DNA from: Alistipes sp.
GTDB lineage: Bacteria; Bacteroidota; Bacteroidia; Bacteroidales; Rikenellaceae
Length of the DNA stretch: 10,164 nucleotides
Direction: 5' to 3'
Assembly: GCA_017559685.1 (NCBI GenBank)
Contig: JAFYQY010000189.1
Span: 1 to 10,164, forward strand
Shown here piece by piece: positions 1 to 6,606 of this stretch. Every line of letters begins with the position of its first letter. Positions within the stretch are counted from its first letter, which is position 1. Made by a program: the position numbers and the translations under genes. Under the pieces are notes generated by a model. The model was not told the DNA's origin. It worked only from the letters and a program-made list of their open reading frames with translations, and did not search any database.

Positions 1-1058
1 CGCATATGGCAATCTACCACATCCGTGACCTCTATCGTCGTCAGCTCGAGGAGCAGAGCTATGCGCAGATGATGCAGCAGACCGTAGTGGGCAAGACCAA
101 GATTGTTCCGGGTGAGGTGGAGCGTTTCTACCACTCGACCCCCAAGGATAGCCTTCCGATTATCGCCGAGCAGTATATGTACGCACAGATTACGATGTTC
201 CCGAGAAATATGAAGGAGGCGAAGTTGCGTACTCGTGAGCGCTTGATTGAGATGCGTGAGCGTATTGTTACGGGCAAGACCCGCTTTGCGACATTGGCTC
301 GTATGTACTCGTTGGATGGCTCGGCTATTCAGGGTGGCGAGCTCGAGCCTGCGCCATTGGCAGGTTTCGTAAAGCCGTTTGCCGATGCGTTGGCGGAGTT
401 GAAGCCTGGTCAGGTGTCGGAGGTTGTAGAGACCGAGTTTGGTTTCCACTTGATACAGCTTATCGATAAGAAGGGTCAGCTCTACCACTGTCGCCACATC
501 CTTCTCCGTCCAACCCATATGGTCGAGGATGTTTTGGCGCCAATGCGAGACTTGGATAGCCTTGTAAACCTCATAAAGAAGGACTCGTTGTCGTTCGAGG
601 AGGCTGCACGCAAGCACTCTGACGACAAGCACTCGAAGCAGAATGGCGGTGTGGTAACCAACCACGACCTCTTGGAACGCTACTCGGCATACGATGCGAA
701 ACTCACCGCTACAAAGTTCTTGAAGGAGGATTTCGGTGCGATGGGTGGCAAGAGCATCGACGACTACAACGCAATACGTCGTTTGCGTGAGGGCGAGGTG
801 TCGGCACCTTTCCGCTCGAGCGATATGATGGGTAACGAGTTGGTCAAGGTGGTCAAACTGTTGAAGGTTATCCCTGCCCACCGAGCTTCGCTCGACGAGG
901 ACTATATCCGATTGGAGCAGATTGCTCTCTCTCGCAAGCAGGAGCAGGAGTTCGAGGCGTGGCTCAACAAGAAGATTGCCTCGATGTATATCTATATCGC
1001 ACCCGAGTTCCGTGGTGGCGATTTCTCGAACAAGAATTGGGTAAAGCATAGCAAGTAG
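1..1058 (+). CDS. SurA-like periplasmic peptidyl-prolyl cis-trans isomerase, 5' end outside window
   Basis: Parvulin-type (PpiC/Rotamase) isomerase. In this family it acts in the periplasm as a folding chaperone for outer-membrane proteins. The frame is open to the window edge and no signal peptide is visible. The first Met, at position 6, lies inside what is normally the SurA N-terminal helical domain (an RxLYRRQLEEQ-like helix followed by a TPxEVxxFY-like segment). I therefore read it as a 5'-partial gene rather than one starting at 6. Counting from that Met, residues about 57-158 form the first parvulin domain, with the typical GGEL, an F-x-x-A-x-x-x-L-x-P-G-x-V segment and GFHLIQL. Residues from about 159, starting YHCRHILL, begin a second PpiC domain that is more divergent after its GG pair. 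The last Bacteroidales members I know are about 450 residues, so roughly 100 residues should lie upstream. The stop is 2 nt before the OstA-like gene, so the two are surely co-transcribed. Confidence 0.9.
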   Translation, partial: HMAIYHIRDLYRRQLEEQSYAQMMQQTVVGKTKIVPGEVERFYHSTPKDSLPIIAEQYMYAQITMFPRNMKEAKLRTRERLIEMRERIVTGKTRFATLARMYSLDGSAIQGGELEPAPLAGFVKPFADALAELKPGQVSEVVETEFGFHLIQLIDKKGQLYHCRHILLRPTHMVEDVLAPMRDLDSLVNLIKKDSLSFEEAARKHSDDKHSKQNGGVVTNHDLLERYSAYDAKLTATKFLKEDFGAMGGKSIDDYNAIRRLREGEVSAPFRSSDMMGNELVKVVKLLKVIPAHRASLDEDYIRLEQIALSRKQEQEFEAWLNKKIASMYIYIAPEFRGGDFSNKNWVKHSK

Positions 1059-1060
1059 TC

Positions 1061-4000
1061 GTGAAGAGAAAGATTCTTGCCATATCGGTCATACTCTTGA
1101 CATTCGTAAGTTTCGTATTTGCGAGTGGCAACGCTGTCTCATTGCGCCCTGACGAGACGAAGTCGTCGCCTAAGGATGGCGAGCGAGACTACGTCTATAT
1201 GAAGTCGAACGAGGGTTGGCAGATGGTGCACGAGGGGCGCAAGATTATGGTCGTAGTGGGCAATTTTGCGGCTTATCACAACGGAACAGTCATCACGGCG
1301 GATAGTGCTGTGCGCTACTCCGAGCGCCACATCGAGTGCTTTGGCAATGTGTTGATAAATCGTGGCTCGACCTATATCTACGGCGACCGTGCCGACTACA
1401 ATGGTGACACGAACGAGGCACAAGTCTACTCGAAGATTGTGAAGGTGGTGGATGGTAACGCCACGCTCTTTACCTATAACTTTAAGTTCAATACCAAGAG
1501 TAATATCGGTAGCTATACGGGTGGTGGCGTGATGATTAGTGGCGACAACCTGCTCGAGTCGGATCGAGGCTACGTCTACTCGGATAGCCACGAGGTTATC
1601 TGTGTGGATAGGGTGCAGATGCGCAATAAGGAGTACGATATGATTAGCGACTCGGTGGTCTACAATACCGAGACCGACTATGCGCAGTTTTTCACTCGCA
1701 CCAACATCTGGAACAAGAATACCGACGGCAAGGAGGAAGACTATCTCTACGCCGATAAGGGCTCATTCGACAAGAAGCAACAGCTCTACAAACTGATGCG
1801 AAAGAGCTATATCCTCACCGAGGATCAGGAGCTCTTGTGCGACTCGCTCGACTACTATCGTGATAGCAACTACGTACAGCTCAAGCGCAATATTCAGATT
1901 GATGACCGCTCGCAGAAGATGCTTATCTTTGGCGATTGGGGCGAGTATTGGAAGGAACCGGGCAATGTCTTCGTAACGAAGAATCCTTCGCTTATCAGCT
2001 ACGACACATCTCAGAGCGACACCGTGTTTATGAGCTCGGACTCGATGTTTGTATATACTCGCTATCCTATCCGTGAGAAGATTGAGCAGGCTCGTCGTGA
2101 CTCGTTGGCACAGGTTGCCAAGATGGCAGCTGCCGACTCTGTGAAGAAGGCCAAAGCGGCAACTAAGGCAGCAGCGGCCGAGAAGGCACAGAGTAGCCGT
2201 GATGAGATGGCTCGCAAGCAGAAGGAGGTGGCTCGTAGAAAAGAGCAGTCGAAGGATGCACCAACCGAGAGCGAGGGTGGAAATATGCCTCCGCACCAAG
2301 AGCGACCTCGTCGCAATAAGGTAGCGGCGCCGAAGAAGGATTCGGTTATCGTTGCCGATACCGCAAAGGTTGTAACTGCCACTGTTGCCGACACCGTAAA
2401 GGTTGAGACGGAGGCTCCAAAGGAGGTTAAAAAGTCGAGAGCGGAGTTGCGCCGAGCGATGATCGACTCGTTGGCAAGCGACACCACGGCTCGTGCTCAG
2501 AAGTTGCGTGCAAAACTCCTCAAGGTGGAGACAGCCGAGACCAATAAGGCGGTTAAGGCGGCTATGAAGAAGACCGAGAAGGAGAAGTTGGCCGAGCGTA
2601 AGGTGGTGCTCGCTGAGCGCAATGCTCTCTATATGAAGGTGCTGGGCGAGGCTCGAGCACGAGAGGTTGAGCGCAAGCGCATCGAGAAGGAGCGTGCAAA
2701 GAGAATTAAGGATAGCCTCAAGATGGTGCCTGATTCGCTGAAGAATGGCTCTGTTAAGTTGGACTCTATCAAGCTCGATAGTCTCAAAATTGATACTCTG
2801 AAAATCGACTCGCTGAAGCTCGATACGTTGAAGATTGACTCGTTGAAGGTTGATACATTAAAGGTCGATACGTTGAAGGCTGATAGCATCAAGGTAGACT
2901 CGTTGCCTAAGTTCGATACGATGACCGTTAAGCAGGTCAAGGCATACTTCAAGTCGATAGCCGATGCCGAGAAGGCTGAGGCAAATCGCATCAAGCAGGA
3001 CTCGCTCAATGCTAAGCTCGACCGAATCGGTTTGGCTCGTCAGGCAAAGCGTGCCGAGCAGTATCGCAAGTGGGCTGTTCGTGATTCGATTTATATGGCT
3101 AAGGCGCAGGAGCGTGCCGACGAGCAGTTGCGTCGCAAGCTGTTGCGAATGGAGAAGCGAGGTATCTATATCCAGATGGCCGACTCGGCAACTTTGGCGA
3201 AGGTCGACTCGATACTTTTGGCTGATTTCGGACCTCTCGAGCCCGCAACGAACAGAATGCTCGACTCGTTGATCGACATCCTCTTCCCGAAACCGCTTCC
3301 GTCACCTACGGCGGTGGCAAAGGCCGACTCGATGAATATCGACTCGCTCTACCGTGAAATTAGAGCTTATAGCCGTGTGAAGATGTTCCGTAGCGATGCG
3401 CAGACGGTGTGCGACTCGCTTACGATGACCACTATCGACTCTGTAATCAATATGTATAAGTCGCCAGTGATGTGGAACGGAAGCAACCAAATCTCTTCGG
3501 AGAAGATGCACATCCACACCAGCAATGGCGAACTTGTAAAGGCTCAATTCGACGGCAAACCGATGATGGTTGCCGAGATTGATACTGCCCACTACAACCA
3601 GGTGGCAGGTAAGGAGATGGTGTCGTTGTTCCGCAATAACGAGGTCTATCGCAACGATGTGAATGGTAATGTGCAGACTATCTACTATATGCAGGAGGAT
3701 AATTCGCCTGTGATAACCCTTATGACCTATATCGAGGCGGGCGATATGACATCCTACATCGAGAAACAGCAGGTGGTAAGCATTACCTACCGAGGTAACC
3801 CAGTCTATACGTTCTATCCTATGGATAAGATTCCGGCAACCCAGCCAACCAAGTTGGAGGGCTTCAAGTGGGAGGCTAATCGCCGTCCAACGCAGGATAG
3901 CGTATTCAACCGCACGATTCGTCCGTCACAGCGTGACGAGAAACGCTCGTTGCGTAAGCCATTGTTCCCAATCAATGCGCTTCTCCAGCAACGCAAGAAC

Positions 4001-4099
4001 GACTATAGTCGTCGCCGAGAGTGGAGTGACCGCACCGATACATTGACCTACGAGACTATCGAGTGGCTCGAGTCGTTACCGATAAACTATCGCAAGTAG
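1061..4099 (+). CDS. OstA/LptA-like periplasmic protein with long Lys/Asp-Ser repeat insert
   Basis: Probable LPS-transport protein of the OstA/LptA type, which in Gram-negatives bridges lipopolysaccharide across the periplasm. The start is GTG: an in-frame TAG at 1049 and the hydrophobic N-terminus (residues 3-21, cleavage probably near FASG) leave no alternative. Residues about 45-330 show the beta-rich OstA pattern of short strands with recurrent D-x-x-x-Y, ITADSAVRYSE and GDRADYNGDTNEAQ. A second beta-rich part at about 762-960 (RVKMFRSDAQTVCDSL, then Y-x-x-D-x-x-G-x-x-Q-T-I-Y-Y) matches the conserved C-terminal half of Bacteroidales OstA-like proteins. Between them lie about 430 residues rich in Lys, Ala, Glu, Arg and Asp-Ser, probably coiled-coil or disordered. 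They include ten exact K-x-D-[ST]-[LI] pentads at residues 566-615. From memory, relatives are usually about 500-600 residues, so this one is unusually long. The frame is intact. LptA orthology is inferred from pattern, not from alignment. Confidence 0.85.
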   Translation: MKRKILAISVILLTFVSFVFASGNAVSLRPDETKSSPKDGERDYVYMKSNEGWQMVHEGRKIMVVVGNFAAYHNGTVITADSAVRYSERHIECFGNVLINRGSTYIYGDRADYNGDTNEAQVYSKIVKVVDGNATLFTYNFKFNTKSNIGSYTGGGVMISGDNLLESDRGYVYSDSHEVICVDRVQMRNKEYDMISDSVVYNTETDYAQFFTRTNIWNKNTDGKEEDYLYADKGSFDKKQQLYKLMRKSYILTEDQELLCDSLDYYRDSNYVQLKRNIQIDDRSQKMLIFGDWGEYWKEPGNVFVTKNPSLISYDTSQSDTVFMSSDSMFVYTRYPIREKIEQARRDSLAQVAKMAAADSVKKAKAATKAAAAEKAQSSRDEMARKQKEVARRKEQSKDAPTESEGGNMPPHQERPRRNKVAAPKKDSVIVADTAKVVTATVADTVKVETEAPKEVKKSRAELRRAMIDSLASDTTARAQKLRAKLLKVETAETNKAVKAAMKKTEKEKLAERKVVLAERNALYMKVLGEARAREVERKRIEKERAKRIKDSLKMVPDSLKNGSVKLDSIKLDSLKIDTLKIDSLKLDTLKIDSLKVDTLKVDTLKADSIKVDSLPKFDTMTVKQVKAYFKSIADAEKAEANRIKQDSLNAKLDRIGLARQAKRAEQYRKWAVRDSIYMAKAQERADEQLRRKLLRMEKRGIYIQMADSATLAKVDSILLADFGPLEPATNRMLDSLIDILFPKPLPSPTAVAKADSMNIDSLYREIRAYSRVKMFRSDAQTVCDSLTMTTIDSVINMYKSPVMWNGSNQISSEKMHIHTSNGELVKAQFDGKPMMVAEIDTAHYNQVAGKEMVSLFRNNEVYRNDVNGNVQTIYYMQEDNSPVITLMTYIEAGDMTSYIEKQQVVSITYRGNPVYTFYPMDKIPATQPTKLEGFKWEANRRPTQDSVFNRTIRPSQRDEKRSLRKPLFPINALLQQRKNDYSRRREWSDRTDTLTYETIEWLESLPINYRK
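2756..2923 (+). repeat. 15-bp coding repeat, ten K-x-D-S/T-L/I pentads plus one degenerate unit
   Basis: Ten back-to-back 15-bp units fill 2756-2905. After an inserted Pro codon, an eleventh, looser unit (KFDTM) ends at 2923. Each encodes Lys, a variable residue (Leu, Ile, Val or Ala), Asp, Ser or Thr, then Leu or Ile. Neighbouring units use different synonymous codons (AAG/AAA, GAT/GAC, TCT/AGT/TCG, TTG/CTC/CTG/ATC). The repeat is therefore conserved at protein level and is not a fresh DNA duplication. Confidence 0.95.
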
Positions 4100-4123
4100 T
4101 TGGTGGAATTGCTGCAAAGAGTT

Positions 4124-4156
4124 AATACGACAATATGGCTATCATATTGTCGTATT
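4124..4156 (+). terminator. Intrinsic terminator of the isomerase/OstA-like operon, possibly bidirectional
   Basis: A 13-bp perfect stem (AATACGACAATAT at 4124-4136 pairing with 4144-4156) encloses a short loop that can close further with one G-C and one G-U pair. It lies 24 nt after the OstA-like stop and is followed on the plus strand by TTTTATTTAT. On the minus strand it sits directly after the AraC stop codon but has no T-run, so termination in that direction would be weaker. The arrangement suits two converging genes. Confidence 0.8.
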
Positions 4157-5029
4157 TTATTTATGGTTGTTGCGGTAGGATAGGGGTGAAACACCCATAA
4201 TACGATAAAAGAATTTTCCAAAACAGGATTGCGACGGGAAGTTGAGTCTATAGGCAATCTCCTTGATGGTTGAAGTTGAGTATAGAAGTTGCGTTATGGC
4301 ATCGAGTATTACATACTTTTCGATCCACTCCGTTGCACTCTTTCCACTTGCTTTCTTGACTGCACGAGAGAGGTGTTTGCCCGTTAGATTGAGTTTCTCG
4401 GCATAGAACGAAAGCTCGCGATGCTCGATATAGTGTTGCTCGACAAGAGAGATAAATGTTCTTGTGATTTCGTCACAACGCCTATTGCTACTCTGCTCAA
4501 CCTTGTGAATGAAATATCCAAGCCCGAGGAAGAATGCTCGTGTCAGCAGACGAATAATCTCTAAACGATTAGGGTTGTGCTCTTCCAATATTGTATTCTT
4601 ACACATCGAAAGATAGCCTTCGAGAGCCTCTATTGCTCTATCTTCGAGCAAAATATAGGGCGAGGAGGCTACTGTGTTACTCAAAGAGAAGGTGTTGCCG
4701 ATGCCGAGACTCTCTGCAAAAGAGTTGGACATAATAATATAGGTGGCGGAAAAATCATCACTCAGATTTATCATTTCGGTGAATTGTCCTGGCAGTACAA
4801 TCATAAAACCACCCTGTTGTAGTTGGTAGCTTTTGGCGTTGATTCGCCCCTTAGCATTGCCAGATGTGCAGTATAATGCAACTATCAATGGGCTACGGTA
4901 TGGGTGGTTGGGAAGAATAGAGAATGTGGGATTCTCTACCATTACGAAATCGTCACCTAATGTAAATATCGAAGCCGAGTAGCCGTTGATGATATATCGT
5001 TTCAATGTGTCGGCAATGGTGGTTGTCAT
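4157..5029 (-). CDS. AraC-family transcriptional regulator
   Basis: DNA-binding regulator of 290 residues. The C-terminal ~100 residues carry the two helix-turn-helix units of the AraC/XylS family: LSFYAEKLNLTGKHLSRAVKK, then a linking helix, then IKEIAYRLNFPSQSCFGKFF ending in G-V-S-P-L-S-Y-R. The N-terminal ~180 residues look like a cupin-type sensing domain (short strands, a G-G-F-M-I-V-L-P-G-Q turn). The effector cannot be told from sequence. I chose the ATG at 5029: a longer reading from a TTG at 5071 would place its first codon inside the -7 box of the gene's own promoter. The gene converges on the OstA-like gene and is divergent from the 11-mer-repeat gene, the usual position for a regulator of itself and its neighbour (inference). 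Its base composition is visibly AT-richer than the envelope genes on both sides, which would fit acquisition or rapid evolution. Confidence 0.88.
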   Translation of the reverse strand: MTTTIADTLKRYIINGYSASIFTLGDDFVMVENPTFSILPNHPYRSPLIVALYCTSGNAKGRINAKSYQLQQGGFMIVLPGQFTEMINLSDDFSATYIIMSNSFAESLGIGNTFSLSNTVASSPYILLEDRAIEALEGYLSMCKNTILEEHNPNRLEIIRLLTRAFFLGLGYFIHKVEQSSNRRCDEITRTFISLVEQHYIEHRELSFYAEKLNLTGKHLSRAVKKASGKSATEWIEKYVILDAITQLLYSTSTIKEIAYRLNFPSQSCFGKFFYRIMGVSPLSYRNNHK

Positions 5030-5059
5030 AATCTTCGCATTTGTTGGGGTAAAACACCT

Positions 5060-5073
5060 TTTTGTATACAAAA
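5060..5073. promoter_or_regulatory. 14-bp perfect palindrome, candidate operator
   Basis: TTTTGTATACAAAA reads the same on both strands and covers the last bases of the AraC -7 box and the predicted start site. A protein bound there would block transcription, so it is a candidate operator for autorepression or for another regulator. AraC proteins more often bind direct repeats, so the binding factor is not settled, and chance AT-rich symmetry is possible. Confidence 0.4.
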
Positions 5074-5099
5074 GTAGTCGTAGAGGAGCTATTTTGCAA
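5069..5099 (-). promoter_or_regulatory. Bacteroidetes-type promoter of the AraC gene
   Basis: On the minus strand, TTG (plus positions 5097-5099) and TACTTTTG (5069-5076) are separated by 20 bp. This matches the Bacteroidetes primary-sigma consensus of TTG at -33 and TAnnTTTG at -7. Transcription would start near 5063-5065, leaving a leader of about 35 nt before the ATG at 5029. Confidence 0.75.
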
Positions 5100-5142
5100 T
5101 ATGTGTGTGCCTTTTATTCCAATCAATGAGAAGATTATCCCT

Positions 5143-5172
5143 TTATTTAGGCTGAAAAAGACTCTAATTTTG
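5143..5172 (+). promoter_or_regulatory. Bacteroidetes-type promoter of the 11-mer-repeat gene
   Basis: TAATTTTG at 5165-5172 is an exact TAnnTTTG -7 box, 30 bp before the ATG at 5203. No TTG stands at the expected distance; the best -33 is the TTTA-like run near 5142-5147. A weak -33 with a perfect -7 would fit a promoter that needs an activator, such as the divergent AraC protein (inference). The predicted start is near 5178. Confidence 0.6.
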
Positions 5173-5202
5173 CAGTGTGGATAAATCTAAACAATATGTA
5201 GT

Positions 5203-5433
5203 ATGGCAAACAAGAGTGGAAACAAAGTGATTAAAGGGTTGGTGAAGACTTACGCAACAATCGAAAAGCGTACGGTTGGTAGCTATAAGATGATTGAAGA
5301 AGGTGTTGTCGGAGCCTACAAAGCAATCGAGAATGGTGCGGTTAAGACCTATAAAAAGGTGGAAAACTCGGCAGTTAATCTCGGAAAAAGTTTTGTCGAG
5401 GAGTATAATAAGCATAAGAACGATAAGGAGTAG
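5203..5433 (+). CDS. Small protein of five 11-residue repeats
   Basis: A 76-residue protein of unknown function with no signal peptide and no membrane segment. After a basic N-terminus (residues 1-12) it consists of five units of exactly 11 residues (13-23, 24-34, 35-45, 46-56, 57-67), then a charged tail. The unit is roughly [LTVA]-V-x-x-Y-K-x-I-E-x-x. Val recurs at 14, 25, 36, 47, 58; Tyr at 17, 28, 39, 50; Ile/Val at 20, 31, 42, 53; Glu at 21, 32, 43, 54. The fifth unit has lost the Tyr. An 11-residue period with Val, Tyr and Ile on one side suggests a long helix, as in lipid-binding 11-mer proteins, though the conserved Glu lies close to that face. I recall similar Y-K-x-I-E repeat proteins in gut Firmicutes and Bacteroidetes, without known function. 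A clear promoter, an ATG start and a terminator right behind support it as a real gene, transcribed alone. Confidence 0.85.
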   Translation: MANKSGNKVIKGLVKTYATIEKRTVGSYKMIEEGVVGAYKAIENGAVKTYKKVENSAVNLGKSFVEEYNKHKNDKE

Positions 5434-5440
5434 AAAAACA

Positions 5441-5469
5441 AAAGGCGAACTGCATTCGAGTTCGCCTTT
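5441..5469 (-). terminator. Bidirectional terminator between the 11-mer-repeat gene and the uppS-bamA-ompH unit
   Basis: An 11-bp perfect stem (AAAGGCGAACT at 5441-5451 pairing with 5459-5469) has a 7-nt loop. On the minus strand it is followed by TTGTTTTT, a good U-tract, 22 nt after the stop of the last ompH gene. On the plus strand the stem ends in CCTTT followed by ATTATATAAAT, so it also serves the 11-mer-repeat gene, whose stop is 7 nt before it. Confidence 0.88.
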
Positions 5470-5491
5470 ATTATATAAATAAGGTATCAGC

Positions 5492-6031
5492 CTATTTTGC
5501 TGGTGCGGCAGCTGGCTTGTCTACGATACCCAACTCCTTCTTTACGATTGGAGCGATATCAACGAGCTGTGACTCGTCGAAGTAAACGAGGCTTGGAATA
5601 GCGGTGTTGAATACTGCAACGTAGCCGTTAGCCTTTGCGATCTTGTTGATAGCATCCTGAGCCTTCTTCTGTACAGGCTCCAACAACTCAGCCTCCTTCT
5701 TCTGGAAGTCCTGCTGGGCAATCTGCTGGAACTCAGCATAACGCTGCTGCAACTGCTGCAACTCCTGCTGCTTCATCTGCTTGATCGATGCAGCCATAGT
5801 AGCCTGATTCTTCTCGTAGTCAGCCATCTTGTTGTTGAACTCAACCTGAATCTGCTCCATCTGCTCCTGCAAATCTCTACCGAAAAGCTCGAGATTCTTC
5901 TGTGCCTCTTCAAACTCTGGCATTGCAACAACTACCTCCTGCAAGTTAATGCGTGCCATCTTCTGTGCCGATGCAGTGCCGATGCCGAACATCGCAACTG
6001 CCAAAAGGGTTAATCCTAAAAGTTTTTTCAT
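5492..6031 (-). CDS. OmpH/Skp-family periplasmic chaperone (second copy in operon)
   Basis: Skp-type chaperone of 179 residues that in this family holds unfolded outer-membrane proteins in the periplasm on their way to BamA. It has a signal peptide (residues 1-22, cut after A-S-A), a short strand (KMARINLQEVV), a long Gln/Glu-rich helical hairpin (about 40-125), and the closing Skp strand segment (NGYVAVFNTAIPSLVYF). An Ala/Pro-rich tail ends the protein. It starts 11 nt after the stop of the other ompH gene, so the two are one transcript. It shares the fold but little identity with that neighbour, so the pair is an old duplication with probable division of labour. Confidence 0.92.
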   Translation of the reverse strand: MKKLLGLTLLAVAMFGIGTASAQKMARINLQEVVVAMPEFEEAQKNLELFGRDLQEQMEQIQVEFNNKMADYEKNQATMAASIKQMKQQELQQLQQRYAEFQQIAQQDFQKKEAELLEPVQKKAQDAINKIAKANGYVAVFNTAIPSLVYFDESQLVDIAPIVKKELGIVDKPAAAPAK

Positions 6032-6042
6032 AGTCTTTGATA

Positions 6043-6549
6043 TTATTTAAGCGTTTTAATAATCTCCTCTGTATGGTCTACGGCCGAGCCCGAGTAGAGA
6101 ATCGAGGCGTTCGACGCCTTGTCCAAAACCAACTCGAAACCATTAGTCTTAGCGTATGCCTCAATAGCTGCAAACACCCTCTCCTGGATAGGCTTGATAA
6201 GCTCGAGGCGCTTCTTCATCAGTGCACCATTCTCGCCAAGCACCTCCTGCTGGTAGTTCTGTGCCTCCTGCTCCTTTTGCAAAATCTGCTGCTCGATAGT
6301 TGTGCGAGTAGTCGCCGAGAGACCGTCACGCTGCTGCATATAGCTGTTGTAGAGAGTCTCTATGCTCCTGTATTTGCTGTCTACCTCGTTCTGATAGGCC
6401 TTGCCCAACTCGTCGAGCTGAGTCATTGCCTGGTTATACTCCTTGAGCGACTTGAACACCTTCTCGCTGTCGATTACACAATACTTCTGTGCCGAGGCGA
6501 AACAGATGCTCGCCAACGCAAAGATTGCTACTAAGATTACTCGTTTCAT
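6043..6549 (-). CDS. OmpH/Skp-family periplasmic chaperone (first copy in operon)
   Basis: A 168-residue Skp/OmpH protein. The signal peptide is residues 1-20 (cut after F-A-S-A). It is followed by KYCVIDSEKVFKSLKEY, the usual Skp opening strand and helix, then a long coiled arm (about 40-115), and the return segment (TNGFELVLDKASNASILYS) ending in D-x-T-x-x-I-I-K-x-L, the standard OmpH C-terminus. Of the two copies this is the more typical OmpH. A single Cys at mature residue 4 has no partner. It lies 57 nt after bamA with a possible promoter of its own in the gap. Its expected role is delivering barrel proteins to the BamA encoded just upstream. Confidence 0.93.
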   Translation of the reverse strand: MKRVILVAIFALASICFASAQKYCVIDSEKVFKSLKEYNQAMTQLDELGKAYQNEVDSKYRSIETLYNSYMQQRDGLSATTRTTIEQQILQKEQEAQNYQQEVLGENGALMKKRLELIKPIQERVFAAIEAYAKTNGFELVLDKASNASILYSGSAVDHTEEIIKTLK

Positions 6550-6583
6550 AACTTCTCTGTTTTATATCAAACGAATTTATCCT

Positions 6584-6591
6584 CAAATATA
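6584..6591 (-). promoter_or_regulatory. Possible internal promoter (-7 box) for the two ompH genes
   Basis: The bamA-ompH gap contains, on the minus strand, TATATTTG, an exact TAnnTTTG -7 box ending 35 nt before the ompH ATG. The matching -33 position, at the very end of bamA, has no TTG. It could give the chaperone genes transcription independent of bamA, or be a chance match in an AT-rich spacer. Confidence 0.4.
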
Positions 6592-6606
6592 TTGCCAATC
6601 TCCCCG

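Noticed and set aside
1763..2487. Two long minus-strand frames under the OstA-like gene
   Set aside because: They mirror the Lys/Ala/Asp-Ser-rich insert, have no start signals or family motifs, and overlap each other.
2756..2923. Possible CRISPR array or tandem DNA repeat
   Set aside because: Units of 15 bp have no spacers, lie in a coding frame and differ at synonymous sites.
5030..5071. Longer AraC start at a TTG at 5071
   Set aside because: The TTG lies in the -7 box TACTTTTG, upstream of the predicted transcription start, and the added 14 residues match nothing in the family.
5164..5415. 83-codon minus-strand frame opposite the 11-mer-repeat gene
   Set aside because: Its apparent repeats simply mirror the 33-bp coding periodicity of the plus-strand gene, and it has no promoter or terminator of its own.
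5294..5482. 62-codon plus-strand frame overlapping the 11-mer-repeat gene
   Set aside because: It runs through the terminator hairpin and is basic and patternless, whereas the other frame has a perfect 11-residue period.
6037..6534. 165-codon plus-strand frame opposite the first ompH gene
   Set aside because: Antisense shadow: the Leu- and Cys-rich translation mirrors the Gln/Glu-rich coiled coil of OmpH.
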